A stretch of DNA of 33,597 nucleotides, taken from NCBI RefSeq assembly GCF_004348335.1, contig NZ_SMJW01000069.1, positions 1-33,597 of the forward strand, given 5' to 3'. Source of the stretch: Actinomadura bangladeshensis. GTDB taxonomy: Bacteria; Actinomycetota; Actinomycetes; Streptosporangiales; Streptosporangiaceae. Made by a program: the position numbers and the translations under genes. Of the stretch, positions 15,611 to 23,292 are shown piece after piece. A model generated the notes under the pieces. It did not search any database. It was not told where the DNA came from and worked only from the letters and a program-made list of their open reading frames with translations. How positions within the stretch are numbered: the first letter of the stretch is position 1; each line of letters opens with the position of its first letter.

Positions 15611-16542
15611 TTCGGCGAGACGGAGATTCCGCCGTCGCGGGTGGTGAGCTTGATCCGCCGCTCGGAGCGGGAGTCCTGGTGGATCGCCGCGTCGATCAGC
15701 TTGCGGCCGTTGTCGGTGGACGCGCTGATCGCGTAGGCCGGTTCGGCCGGCAGGCGCAGCCGGACGGAGCCGTTGTCGGTGTTCGCGTCGATGTTCGCGG
15801 GCGGTGTGCTGAGCCGCAGGTCGATACCGCCGTCCCTGGTGCGGGCGGTGATCCGGTCGGCGGCCAGCCCGGTCGCGGTGATGCCGCCGTTGTCGGTGTG
15901 CACCTCCACGGTGGTGATCTTCCCGCCGAGGCTGATGCGGCCGTCGCGGGAGCGGGCCGTCAGCTTGTCGGCGGTGAGCCCGGTCGCGTCCACGGAGCCG
16001 TTGTCGCTGCGCAGGTCGGCGGTGGTGACGCGGCCCGAGACCCGCAGCGCCCCGTCGGCGGAGGAGAGGGACGCCGTGGACGCCCGCAGATCCGTCGCGG
16101 TGATCGAGCCGTTGTCGCTGTGCAGCTTCACCGCCCCGGCGAGCCCGGACGCGACGACCGCCCCGTCCCGGTTGTCGATCTGCACGGGCATGGAGCGCGG
16201 CACCCGCACCCGGTAGGACACCCCGCAGGACGAGGCGATCCCGATCGCCTGCGTCCCGCACTTGGCGGTGAGCGAGAGCGTGTCGTCCTCGACGGAGTGC
16301 TTCGCCCGCGGCTTGTTCTTGTCGTTGGACCAGCGCAGCCGCTCCTCGACCTTGATGCCGGGGGAGTCGGACGCGGTCACCTCGACCCGGCTCCCGGTCG
16401 TCTTGATCTTCAGCGCGGTGACGCCGGCCGGCGCGGTGTAGGAGCGGTCCTCGTGGCGCGTGCCGCCGAAGCTCACGTTGCCGCAGCCGGTCAGCGCCAC
16501 CGCCGCCGCCGCCAGAACGGCCGTGCCGGTCAGGGTCCTCAC
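15607..16542 (-). CDS. DUF4097-like repeat lipoprotein
   Basis: This 311-residue protein has a lipoprotein signal: VRTLTGTAVLAAAAVALTGC, with the lipobox Cys at residue 20. After a beta-rich lead-in (about 30-130) come repeats of 18-19 residues alternating NRDG/SADG/SRDG/TRDG with SDNGS/TDNGG (about 135-310). These are typical of DUF4097 (adhesin-like) beta-solenoids and suggest a long parallel beta structure on the outer face of the membrane. The GTG at 16542 is favoured because the lipoprotein signal begins there and GGGAG lies 7 nt upstream. Function unknown. It converges on the M28 gene with a shared CTAG. Confidence 0.85.
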   Translation of the reverse strand: MRTLTGTAVLAAAAVALTGCGNVSFGGTRHEDRSYTAPAGVTALKIKTTGSRVEVTASDSPGIKVEERLRWSNDKNKPRAKHSVEDDTLSLTAKCGTQAIGIASSCGVSYRVRVPRSMPVQIDNRDGAVVASGLAGAVKLHSDNGSITATDLRASTASLSSADGALRVSGRVTTADLRSDNGSVDATGLTADKLTARSRDGRISLGGKITTVEVHTDNGGITATGLAADRITARTRDGGIDLRLSTPPANIDANTDNGSVRLRLPAEPAYAISASTDNGRKLIDAAIHQDSRSERRIKLTTRDGGISVSPN

Positions 16543-16631
16543 GTGCTCACTCCCGTTGTCGCCATGCCCTCGTCCATGACCAGGCTGGCCTGCGCGGACC
16601 AGCGTCACCAGGTGGGGAGCCGGTGAACCCG

Positions 16632-16651
16632 GGGTGGGGTTAGCCCCACCC
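16632..16651 (-). terminator. Hairpin terminator after the adenosyltransferase gene
   Basis: GGGTGGGG (16632-16639), loop TTAG, CCCCACCC (16644-16651) form a perfect 8-bp stem ending one base before the stop codon of the minus-strand adenosyltransferase gene. It would separate that gene from the lipoprotein gene downstream on the same strand. Confidence 0.7.
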
Positions 16652-17266
16652 TCAGCGCTCGCCGCCGGGCTTCCACAGCACGTCGCCGTGCTCGGCGTTC
16701 GCGACGCGGCACAGGATGAACAGCAGGTCCGACAGCCGGTTGAGGTACTTGGCGGTGAGCGGGTTCACGCCGCCCTCGGCGGTCTCGCCGGCGCTGCCGT
16801 GCGCCTCGATCGCCGCCCAGGTGGTGCGTTCGGCGCGCCTCGTCACCGTTCGCGCCACGTGCAGCAGGGCGGCGCCGGGCGTCCCGCCGGGGAGGATGAA
16901 GCTGCGCAGCGTCGGCAGGTCGGCGTTGTGCTCGTCGCACGCCTCCTCCAGCCGCTCGATGTAGGACGTCTCGACGCGCAGCGGCGGGTACTGCGGGTCG
17001 GGCACGACCGGCGCGCACAGGTCGGCGCCCACGTCGAACAGGTCGTTCTGGACGCGGGTCAGCAGCGCGACGACGTCCTCGGGGAGCGAACCGAGCGCGA
17101 GGGCCGTCCCGATCGCGGCGTTGGCCTCCTCGACGTCGGCGTACGCGGCGAGGCGCGGATCGGTCTTGCTCGTCCGCGACGCGTCGCCCAGCGCGGTGGT
17201 TCCGTCGTCGCCGGTCCGGGTGTAGATCCGCGAGAGCACGACGGGGTTCTCCCTGTTCTTCGCCAT
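16652..17266 (-). CDS. pduO: Cob(I)alamin adenosyltransferase, PduO type
   Basis: The enzyme moves the adenosyl group of ATP to cob(I)alamin, making coenzyme B12. The 204-residue protein has the PduO-family N-terminal ATP-binding motif YTRTGDDGTT (15-24), the central RTVTRRAERTTW block and the C-terminal KYLNRLSDLLFILCR. All are hallmarks of this fold rather than of CobA/BtuR. The ATG at 17266 precedes MAKNRENPVVLSRIYTRTG. A DUF2550-to-adenosyltransferase neighbourhood downstream of atpC is common in actinomycetes. It is divergent from the GMC oxidoreductase, with only 72 bp between the two starts. Confidence 0.92.
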   Translation of the reverse strand: MAKNRENPVVLSRIYTRTGDDGTTALGDASRTSKTDPRLAAYADVEEANAAIGTALALGSLPEDVVALLTRVQNDLFDVGADLCAPVVPDPQYPPLRVETSYIERLEEACDEHNADLPTLRSFILPGGTPGAALLHVARTVTRRAERTTWAAIEAHGSAGETAEGGVNPLTAKYLNRLSDLLFILCRVANAEHGDVLWKPGGER

Positions 17267-17338
17267 GGGACGCAGCCTAGCCCTGCCGCACGTAGAAGGC
17301 CGTTCGGTAGGGTTCCGGGAAAGACCCCGGAGGCCGCC

Positions 17339-18931
17339 GTGTACGACTACATCATCGTGGGCGCGGGGAGTGCCGGCTGTGTTCTCGCGGCCCGACTCAC
17401 CGAGGACCCGTCCGCCAAGGTGCTGCTGCTGGAGGCGGGGCCGCCCGACGACGCGCCGGAGATCCACATCCCGGCCGCGGTGGCCTCGCTGATCAAGGGC
17501 CCCTACGACTGGGACTACGCGACCACGCCGCAGGAGCACGCCGCCGGCCGCAGCGTGTACTGGCCGCGGGGGCGGACGCTCGGCGGCAGTTCGTCCACCA
17601 ACGCGATGATCTACATCCGCGGCGCCCGGCACGACTACGACACCTGGCGCGACGCCTTCGGCTGCGACGGGTGGGGCTATGAGGACCTGCTGCCCTACTT
17701 CCGCCGAGCCGAGGACCAGCAGCGCGGCGACCTCCCCTACCACGGCGTCGGCGGCCCGCTCCGCGTCGAGGACCTGCGCTACAAGCACCCGCTGACCCGC
17801 GCCTGGGTGCAGTCCGCGAAGGCGTACGGCCTCGCCGCCAACCCCGACTTCAACGCCGCCGACCAGGACGGCGTCGGCTTCTACCAGGTCACCCACAGGC
17901 GCGGCAGGCGCTGGTCGACCGCCGCCGGCTACCTGCACCCGATCGAGAACCGGCCGAACCTCACGGTCGTCACGGACGCCCTCGCGTCCCGCGTCGTGAT
18001 CGAGGACGGCCGCGCCACCGGCGTCCGCTACGAGGCACGCGGCGAGACGCACTCGGTGCGCGCCGACGCCGAGGTGATCCTGTCCGGGGGCTCGGTGAAC
18101 AGCCCGCAGCTGCTGATGCTGTCGGGGATCGGCCCGGCCGACCACCTGCGCTCCCTCGGCATCGACGTCGTCGTCGACTCCCCGGTGGGCAAGGGGCTCC
18201 AGGACCACCCGTTCGTGAACGTCATGTTCGCGACACCGCGGACGAAGGTGCTGTGGGAGCAGGCGAACGCGCGTGCCTTCGCCCTGTACCAGTCTCTGGC
18301 ACGCGGGCCTTATGCGTCGAATGTCGCCGAGGCGGGTGGGTTCGTCCGGACGGTCGAGGGCCTGCCCGCGCCCGACCTGCAGTACCACGTGCTTCCGACG
18401 CCGTTCGTGAACCAGGGGCTCACCGAGTCGTCCGAGCGGCTGCTCTCCGTCATGGTCACCGCCATCGCGATCGAGAGCCGCGGCGCGCTGACCCTCCGTT
18501 CCGCCAACCCGTACGCCAAGCCGCTGATCGACCCCGCCTACCTCGCCGACAAGGCCGACCTGGACATCCTGGTCGCCGGCGTCCGGCAGGCCCGCGAGAT
18601 CGCCGCGATCGGCCCGCTGGCGTCCCTGATCGGCGGCGAGTGGGCGCCGGGCGAGCAGGTCGAGTCGGACGAGGCGATCGTCGGGTTCATCCGGCGCCAG
18701 GTCGCGACGCTGTTCCACCCGACGAGCACCTGCGCGATGGGCGGCGGCGACGCCGTCTGCGACGCGTCGTTGCGGGTCAGGGGCGTCGAGGGACTGCGGG
18801 TCGTGGACGCCTCGGTCATGCCCTCCGTCCCGCGCGGCAACACCAACGCCCCGACGATCGCCATCGCCGAACGGGCCGCCGACCTGATCCGGGGCCGCAG
18901 CCCCCTGAAGCCGGCGAACGCCCAGGACTAG
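17339..18931 (+). CDS. GMC family FAD-dependent oxidoreductase (choline/alcohol dehydrogenase-like)
   Basis: This 530-residue flavoprotein is of the glucose-methanol-choline family and oxidises an alcohol with FAD. The dinucleotide-binding motif is YIIVGAGSAGCVLAARL at the N-terminus. The two GMC signatures are GRTLGGSSSTNAMIYIRG (around residue 80) and GSVNSPQLLMLSGIGP (around 250). The C-terminal catalytic region has HPTSTCAMGG (active-site His) and GNTNAPTIAIAERAADLI. The GTG at 17339 has GGAGG (17329-17333) upstream; the longer open frame is antisense to the adenosyltransferase. The substrate cannot be told from sequence. The next gene starts 3 bp after its stop. Confidence 0.9.
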   Translation: MYDYIIVGAGSAGCVLAARLTEDPSAKVLLLEAGPPDDAPEIHIPAAVASLIKGPYDWDYATTPQEHAAGRSVYWPRGRTLGGSSSTNAMIYIRGARHDYDTWRDAFGCDGWGYEDLLPYFRRAEDQQRGDLPYHGVGGPLRVEDLRYKHPLTRAWVQSAKAYGLAANPDFNAADQDGVGFYQVTHRRGRRWSTAAGYLHPIENRPNLTVVTDALASRVVIEDGRATGVRYEARGETHSVRADAEVILSGGSVNSPQLLMLSGIGPADHLRSLGIDVVVDSPVGKGLQDHPFVNVMFATPRTKVLWEQANARAFALYQSLARGPYASNVAEAGGFVRTVEGLPAPDLQYHVLPTPFVNQGLTESSERLLSVMVTAIAIESRGALTLRSANPYAKPLIDPAYLADKADLDILVAGVRQAREIAAIGPLASLIGGEWAPGEQVESDEAIVGFIRRQVATLFHPTSTCAMGGGDAVCDASLRVRGVEGLRVVDASVMPSVPRGNTNAPTIAIAERAADLIRGRSPLKPANAQD

Positions 18932-18934
18932 GGC

Positions 18935-20131
18935 GTGGACGTCCAATCCCGCGCCCAGGAACTGGCCGACGAGCTGGTCGCGTCGGGCGCCGAGGTAGGG
19001 CTGCAGATAGCGGCCTACTTACATGGCGAACTGATCGTCGACGTGCACGCCGGCCGCGCGGACGCGTCCACCGGCCGCCCGGTGGACGACCGGACCCTTT
19101 TCCATGCGCCGGAGATGGGGCTGGTCGCGACGGTGGTGCACGTGCTGGCCCAGCGGGGGCTGATCGAGTACGGGGTCCCGGTCGCCGCGTACTGGCCAGA
19201 GTTCGGCGCCCACGGCAAGACCGACATCACCGTCGCGCACGTCCTCACCCATTCGGCCGGAGTGCCGCAGGTGCCGGACGGCCTCGTCCCCGAGGACTTC
19301 GCCGACTGGGACGCGCTGTGCGCGCGGGTCGCGGATCTGCGGCCGCTGTGGCGGACGGGCACCGCGGCCGGCGCCCACGTCCTGACGTTCGGGATCATTC
19401 TCGGTGAGGTTGTCCGGAGGGTCTCGGGGCGTCCCATCACCGACGTCCTGCGGGACGAGGTCGCTGTGCCTCTCGGCGTCGCCGACGATCTGTTCTTCGG
19501 CGTCCCGGCGTGGCACCTCTCCAGGCTGGCGCGCATGGAAGGCCACGATTCCACCGACCCCGTGCTGCACTTTCCCGAGGGTTCGCTCTTCCACCGTGTC
19601 GTCCCGCCCGCGTGGCGGGAGGGCGCCGTGCTGGCGAACCGGACCGAGTACGAGGCCATGTCCATGCCCTGCTCCGGCAGGGGGACGGCTCAGGCGCTCG
19701 CGCGCGTATACGCCGCCCTGATCGGCGAGGTGGACGGCGTCCGGCTCATCCCGCCCGAGCTGACATCCCGCCTGTCCTCCATCATGACGGTGCGGCAGGA
19801 CCGCGTGATGGGCGGGCCCATTCCGAGAGGGCTCGGCTTCGGGGTCGCTTCCGTTGAGACGGCGTCCTACACCGCGTTCGGAGACATGAACAACTGCGGT
19901 GTGGCGTTCGCCGACCCGTCCCGCGGCCTCAGCGTCGCCGTGCTGTTCAACCTGCTGGCGCTGCGGCTGCCCGCCCCCGGCTACGAGATCGCCGACGAGA
20001 TCCGCGCGGTCCTCGGGCTGGAACCCAGGCTGATACAGGCGATCCGGAGGCGTCAGGCCGACCGGGCGATCCGCCGGTTCCGCCGCCGGGCGGTGCGGCG
20101 GCGGAGGCGCGACTGGACATCGGCCGACTGA
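18935..20131 (+). CDS. Beta-lactamase/EstB-fold protein, probably catalytically inactive
   Basis: The 398-residue protein has the overall pattern of class C beta-lactamase-related serine hydrolases: RTLFHA near 53-58, LIEYGVPVAAYWPEFG, ITVAHVLTHSAGVPQVP, GEVVRRVSGRPI. The catalytic SxxK motif should follow TLF...; here it reads HAPEMGL, with Glu60 and Leu63 at the Ser and Lys positions. The YH-LTYG motif reads GAHVLTFG (Ala147 for Tyr), and the late HxG motif reads FGDMNNCG. All three active-site elements are lost while the fold pattern is kept. The last 40 residues are Arg-rich. The GTG at 18935 is 3 bp after the GMC stop, so the two are likely coupled. It may bind a ligand or partner instead of hydrolysing. 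Confidence 0.85.
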   Translation: MDVQSRAQELADELVASGAEVGLQIAAYLHGELIVDVHAGRADASTGRPVDDRTLFHAPEMGLVATVVHVLAQRGLIEYGVPVAAYWPEFGAHGKTDITVAHVLTHSAGVPQVPDGLVPEDFADWDALCARVADLRPLWRTGTAAGAHVLTFGIILGEVVRRVSGRPITDVLRDEVAVPLGVADDLFFGVPAWHLSRLARMEGHDSTDPVLHFPEGSLFHRVVPPAWREGAVLANRTEYEAMSMPCSGRGTAQALARVYAALIGEVDGVRLIPPELTSRLSSIMTVRQDRVMGGPIPRGLGFGVASVETASYTAFGDMNNCGVAFADPSRGLSVAVLFNLLALRLPAPGYEIADEIRAVLGLEPRLIQAIRRRQADRAIRRFRRRAVRRRRRDWTSAD

Positions 20132-20139
20132 AACGAAGA

Positions 20140-20171
20140 ACGCCCCCGGCCCGGGGTACGGGCGGGGGCGT
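20140..20171. terminator. Hairpin terminator, shared by convergent genes
   Basis: ACGCCCCCG (20140-20148) and CGGGGGCGT (20163-20171) form a perfect 9-bp stem 8 nt after the stop of the hydrolase-fold gene. The small minus-strand gene at 20252-20362 also points towards it. Confidence 0.75.
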
Positions 20172-20230
20172 GGACCTTCGCGAAGGCGCTGCGAGCGTGG
20201 ACCGTGGTGGTCGGGCCGCGAGCGTGGACC
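20168..20230. repeat. GCGTGGACC repeats at exact 27-bp spacing
   Basis: GCGTGGACC occurs at 20168-20176, 20195-20203 and 20222-20230, exactly 27 bp apart; the last two share GCGAGCGTGGACC. A fourth copy is at 20509-20517. The array lies between two convergent genes and overlaps the terminator end. No known element was recognised. Confidence 0.7.
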
Positions 20231-20251
20231 CTCGCGGACGGGGCGCGGGCG

Positions 20252-20362
20252 TCACCGCTTGAGCGCCTTCGCGATGCGGGCGCGGCGGGCGTCCTTCGCC
20301 TCGGCCCGCAGCACGCGTACGCGGTCGTTGATGATCACCTTGTCGAACTCCGGGCGGATCAT
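20252..20362 (-). CDS. Small basic protein, 36 residues, paralogue of the protein at 32420-32602
   Basis: MIRPEFDKVI begins a 36-residue protein that becomes Arg/Ala/Lys-rich (RVLRAEAKDARRARIAK) and is probably one amphipathic helix. The ATG at 20362 follows a near-ideal AAGGAG at 6-nt spacing. It aligns without gaps to the first 36 residues of the protein at 32420: 12 identities (M1, I10, R14, R16, L18, R19, A20, A22, R26, A28, R29, A31) and several conservative pairs. Upstream is the same 59-nt leader. This combination supports a real gene despite the size. Similar tiny proteins occur in many actinomycetes as hypotheticals, to my recollection; no function is known to me. Confidence 0.75.
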   Translation of the reverse strand: MIRPEFDKVIINDRVRVLRAEAKDARRARIAKALKR

Positions 20363-20395
20363 GCCGTTCTCCTTGTTCCCGCCGGGCCCTCGTGG

Positions 20396-20454
20396 CCCGA
20401 CATGTACAAGGTTCGTCCTAAGCCCCCACCCCCCACATGGGGACGAAGCCTTAT
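20396..20454 (-). promoter_or_regulatory. Conserved 59-nt leader element, copy A
   Basis: Read on the minus strand: ATAAGGC, 9 nt, ATGTGGG, 10 nt, TTAGGACGA, 10 nt, TGTCGGG, then 33 nt to the start of the 36-residue gene. Block content and all spacers equal those of copy B at 32326-32384. TTCGTCC (plus 20441-20447) pairs with GGACGAA (plus 20412-20418), and the adjoining AAGG/CCTT extend the stem to 11 bp with one bulged base. Two CTAAGG boxes (plus 20463-20468, 20473-20478) lie just upstream. It may be a structured RNA leader, or promoter DNA. Confidence 0.7.
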
Positions 20455-20624
20455 CTACGCCGCCTTAGACCGCCTTAGTCAGGGGTGCCGGCCTAGGGAG
20501 GGCCTGAGGCGTGGACCCGCCTCGGGGCATCCGGCCGGAACGCGGGGGGACTGGACAGGGGCGGCCCCGGTCTGCCAGGATCCGGCCTCATGATCTACGA
20601 AAGGGGCGTCGCCGCCCTCGTCCG

Positions 20625-21701
20625 GTGAGCGACTTCGCGCAGCGGGAAGCTGCCGACATCCGCGCGGAATGGCTCGGGCATCTGCTCTCCACCGCGCCCG
20701 CCGACCGCCCGGCCGCCGAGACGGCCATCTCCGAGCTGTACCGGCTGATCGGGCTCGATCCGCCGCGATTCCACTGGGTCTCCTCACCGCTCGCGGCCTT
20801 GGAAACCGTCCCACCGGGCACCCGCCCACGGCCGGACGAGACCGTGGAACGTCTCTCCGACTGGCCTCTGCCGGTGCGTTTCCGCAGCATGATCAGCAGG
20901 TTCTCCGCACAACTCGATGCCGAGGTCATGCGGGGCTACCGCCCGCTTGACCCGATGCTGCGGCAACTGGTCCGCGCGCCGATGGCGGCCTCGTCGCAGA
21001 GCACGCTCCGCAGGGCTCTGCGGTCGGCCAACGAGATCCAGCGGGTCGGGCCCTGGTATGACGCGCTGTGCGTCTCGTGGGTCGCCCACTACGACGCCGT
21101 CCGCCGGACGTCCGGTGTGGTGTTCACTCCCGAGCAGACGCGCCTGCTCGATCTGTGGGCCACGCTGGGGCGGTCGTCCGGCTGGTGGTGGCCGCGCGAG
21201 CACGTCTGCGTCGTGTCCGAACGGCCCGTCGAGTTGCACACCGAGGTCTGGGGCGAGGAGGGGCAGGTGCGGCTGCACCGCCCGGACGGCCCCGCGCTCC
21301 GGTACACCGACGGCGCCGACGTGCACGCCTGGCACGGCATGAGGGTGCCGACCTGGGTGATCGACGATCCAAGCGTCGAGCGGGTCGCGCGGGAGACCAA
21401 TGTCGAGGTCCGCCGCTGCGCCATCGAGAGGATCGGCTGGGGCGACTACATCGACGGGGCGGGTCTGCGGCTCGTGGCCACCGCGCCGGACCCCGGCAAC
21501 CCCGGCTCGGAACTGCGGCTCTACGACCTGCCCGAACAGACCAGAGTGCTGCTCGCCGTCAACGGCTCCGCCGAACGCGACGGACACCGCCGCCGCTACG
21601 GCCTGACCGTGCCGGGCGCCATCGAGGATCCGGTCGCCGCCGCCGGCTGGACCTACGGGCTGTCCGCCGACCAGTACTCCCGACTCGTCCGCCGAACCTG
21701 A
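20625..21701 (+). CDS. DUF6745-type protein
   Basis: This 358-residue cytoplasmic protein has no signal or membrane segment. A helical N-terminal part (1-170) is followed by WWWPREHVCVVSERP and the repeat-like pattern RLHRPDGPALRYTDGADV / HAWHGMRVPTWVI, which I recognise from actinobacterial DUF6745 proteins. The C-terminal part has ELRLYDLP and ends AGWTYGLSADQYSRLVRRT. Start choice is uncertain: the GTG at 20625 (VSDFAQREAADIRAEW) begins the well-conserved-looking part, but the nearest purine-rich site AAAGGGG is about 18 nt away. Function unknown. The next gene follows 11 bp later. Confidence 0.75.
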   Translation: MSDFAQREAADIRAEWLGHLLSTAPADRPAAETAISELYRLIGLDPPRFHWVSSPLAALETVPPGTRPRPDETVERLSDWPLPVRFRSMISRFSAQLDAEVMRGYRPLDPMLRQLVRAPMAASSQSTLRRALRSANEIQRVGPWYDALCVSWVAHYDAVRRTSGVVFTPEQTRLLDLWATLGRSSGWWWPREHVCVVSERPVELHTEVWGEEGQVRLHRPDGPALRYTDGADVHAWHGMRVPTWVIDDPSVERVARETNVEVRRCAIERIGWGDYIDGAGLRLVATAPDPGNPGSELRLYDLPEQTRVLLAVNGSAERDGHRRRYGLTVPGAIEDPVAAAGWTYGLSADQYSRLVRRT

Positions 21702-21712
21702 AGGTGATCCCC

Positions 21713-22156
21713 ATGACCGTGACCCTCGCGTCCCTTTCCCTCCAGACCGGGCTCCCCGTCCTCGACCATCTCGAACAGTCGGTGAGCATCCCGATCGTCG
21801 ACGGGATCCAAGCCCAGGGCGACCTGATCGTCATCCCCATGTCCGAGATCTCGGCATCCCTGACGTTCCAGCAAGGGGCCCGCTGGACGGACGTCCCGTC
21901 CGAGGGCATCGAACTCCTCCGAGGCGAGGCGGGCGGCAACCCGCACACCCTCGTCGCCGACCCCGGAACCTGCCGCTGGACGAAGCACGTGTACGACTCC
22001 AGCGGCCTGGCCATCGGCGTCTTCGAGGCGTCCGCCACCGTCTACCTGCTGCACCCCGAACACGGCGCCTCCGGCTGCACCCCGGGCCACTACGCCGTCC
22101 GCCGCCAACGCGAGTACACGACGGGCGGCTGGGGCTCCCGCCTGGTCCTCGACTGA
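21713..22156 (+). CDS. Protein of unknown function linked to the DUF6745 gene
   Basis: This 147-residue protein has no signal peptide or membrane helix. It is beta-rich in appearance, with phrases such as GDLIVIPMSEISASL, HTLVADPGTCRW, EASATVYLLHPEHG and GHYAVRRQREY. I do not recognise a family. The ATG at 21713 has AAGGTGAT at good spacing, and only 11 bp separate it from the DUF6745 stop, so the two are almost certainly co-transcribed. The strong hairpin at 22191-22215 ends the pair. The internal VIPM and the two Cys (CRW, GCTPG) are the only notable features. Confidence 0.8.
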   Translation: MTVTLASLSLQTGLPVLDHLEQSVSIPIVDGIQAQGDLIVIPMSEISASLTFQQGARWTDVPSEGIELLRGEAGGNPHTLVADPGTCRWTKHVYDSSGLAIGVFEASATVYLLHPEHGASGCTPGHYAVRRQREYTTGGWGSRLVLD

Positions 22157-22190
22157 CCCGCGAACCACCCCTTCCACCGCCATGAGTAAC

Positions 22191-22215
22191 CGCCCCCGTC
22201 CCGCGGACGGGGGCG
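22191..22215 (+). terminator. Strong hairpin terminator
   Basis: CGCCCCCGTCC (22191-22201), loop CGC, GGACGGGGGCG (22205-22215): an 11-bp perfect stem 34 nt after the stop of the DUF6745-linked gene. Confidence 0.85.
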
Positions 22216-22260
22216 CAGCCCCTGGCCGCCCCAATCAGGAGTCATGCCGGGTGCCGGTGG

Positions 22261-22312
22261 ATGATTTCTCACACCTCGAATCATTATTTACATCATCTAC
22301 ATGTATTAATGT
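22261..22312. promoter_or_regulatory. AT-rich island with imperfect palindrome upstream of the hemerythrin gene
   Basis: About 50 bp here are mostly A and T in a genome of more than 70% GC. CATTATTTACAT (22282-22293) and ACATGTATTAATG (22299-22311) form an imperfect inverted repeat with arms of about 11 bp. It is 70-120 bp upstream of the hemerythrin start, a likely promoter/operator region. No clear -35/-10 pair with normal spacing was found. Confidence 0.5.
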
Positions 22313-22378
22313 TGGGGGCCCGGCATCCCCGATCGGGTGGTCGAGGCGCCGGGCTAGGTCGGCTGTGAGGGTGCGGGC

Positions 22379-22822
22379 ATGGAGATCGAGTCACTGGCGA
22401 TGGCCCTTGAGCGGGAGCATCACGAGATCGATGCCGGGATCGAGGCGTTCATGGACGGGACGCGGGACGCGCTCGCGGGTGCCGTTCGCGCGCTGCGCCG
22501 TCACATCTACCTCGAAGAGGAGTTCCTCTTCCCGGCCCTGCACGCGGCCGGGCTGACGGCGCCGGTGCTCGTCATGCTGCGTGAGCACGGGCAGATGTGG
22601 GCCACGCTCGACGCCCTCGACGCGGACCCGGACGACGGTGCCGCGTACACGCTGTGCCGGCGGCTCACGGTCCAGCTCCTGCACCACAACCTGAAAGAGG
22701 AGAAGGTCCTCTACCCGGAGCTGGAGCGGGTCGTGCCGGAACCGCGGGCCGAGCGGCTGCGGGCCTTCCTCGAGTCCGGAGAGATGCCCGCGGATTGGGT
22801 GTGCGTGCGCGCGCGGGCCTGA
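22379..22822 (+). CDS. Hemerythrin-like HHE domain protein
   Basis: This 147-residue four-helix-bundle protein is predicted to bind a di-iron centre and sense or handle O2, NO or redox stress. The ligand pattern is visible: H14/H15 in REHHEID, H42 with E46/E47 in RHIYLEEEFLFPAL, H70 in LREHGQMW, and H102/H103 with E107 in LLHHNLKEEKVLYPEL. This is the HHE cation-binding family with all helices present. The ATG has GTGAGGG about 8 nt upstream. It lies 17 bp before a cupin gene, a pairing that suggests a metal-based stress pair. Confidence 0.88.
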   Translation: MEIESLAMALEREHHEIDAGIEAFMDGTRDALAGAVRALRRHIYLEEEFLFPALHAAGLTAPVLVMLREHGQMWATLDALDADPDDGAAYTLCRRLTVQLLHHNLKEEKVLYPELERVVPEPRAERLRAFLESGEMPADWVCVRARA

Positions 22823-22839
22823 GTGAACGGAGAAGCACG

Positions 22840-23205
22840 GTGGAGAAGAAGGCCGTCATCGGCAACGCGTCCGCGCTCGCGGAGTTCAGTGCCGAGGGGT
22901 ACTGCCCGAAGGTGCTGTCGGCGACCGACAGCACCAGGGTGATGGTCGTCGGCATGGAGGACGGGCAGGAGATCCCGCTGCACACGCCGGGCGTGGAGCT
23001 GGCTCTGGCGATCATGGAGGGGGCCGGGGAGGTGTGGGTCGGCGATGCGCCGCACCCGGTGGCGGCCGGGGACCTCGTGGTGGTGCCCGCCGGTACCAGG
23101 CGCGGCGTCCGCGCCCGCGGCCGGCTGGTGTTCATGAACGTCGTCTCGCCGCCGCCGACCGCGGCGGATCACGAGGTCGAGCGCAGCCCGTGGCCAGCTG
23201 ACTGA
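22840..23205 (+). CDS. Cupin domain protein
   Basis: This 121-residue single-cupin protein shows the beta-barrel pattern: EDGQEIPLHTPGVELALAIMEG (motif 1 with one His) and HPVAAGDLVVVPAGTRRGVRAR (motif 2). The metal set is thin: one His in motif 1 and one before motif 2, so metal binding is uncertain. The GTG at 22840 has CGGAG about 8 nt upstream. It is 17 bp after the hemerythrin gene, so likely co-transcribed. Confidence 0.8.
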   Translation: MEKKAVIGNASALAEFSAEGYCPKVLSATDSTRVMVVGMEDGQEIPLHTPGVELALAIMEGAGEVWVGDAPHPVAAGDLVVVPAGTRRGVRARGRLVFMNVVSPPPTAADHEVERSPWPAD

Positions 23206-23292
23206 CCGCCGCCGCGGGTGAGGGACTTGGGATAGTTTTTCCCCATTCGTCCGGTTGTGTCGGGTGTGGTTGGCGGTAAGGGTGAAGGAACT

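Noticed and set aside
18935..20131. Functional beta-lactamase or resistance gene
   Set aside because: The SxxK, Tyr and HxG catalytic positions are all substituted.
20168..20230. CRISPR array
   Set aside because: The repeated unit is 9-13 bp with 14-18 bp spacers, far too short, and no cas genes are present.
22261..22312. Attachment site or IS remnant in the AT-rich island
   Set aside because: No tRNA, integrase, transposase or flanking direct repeat was seen nearby.
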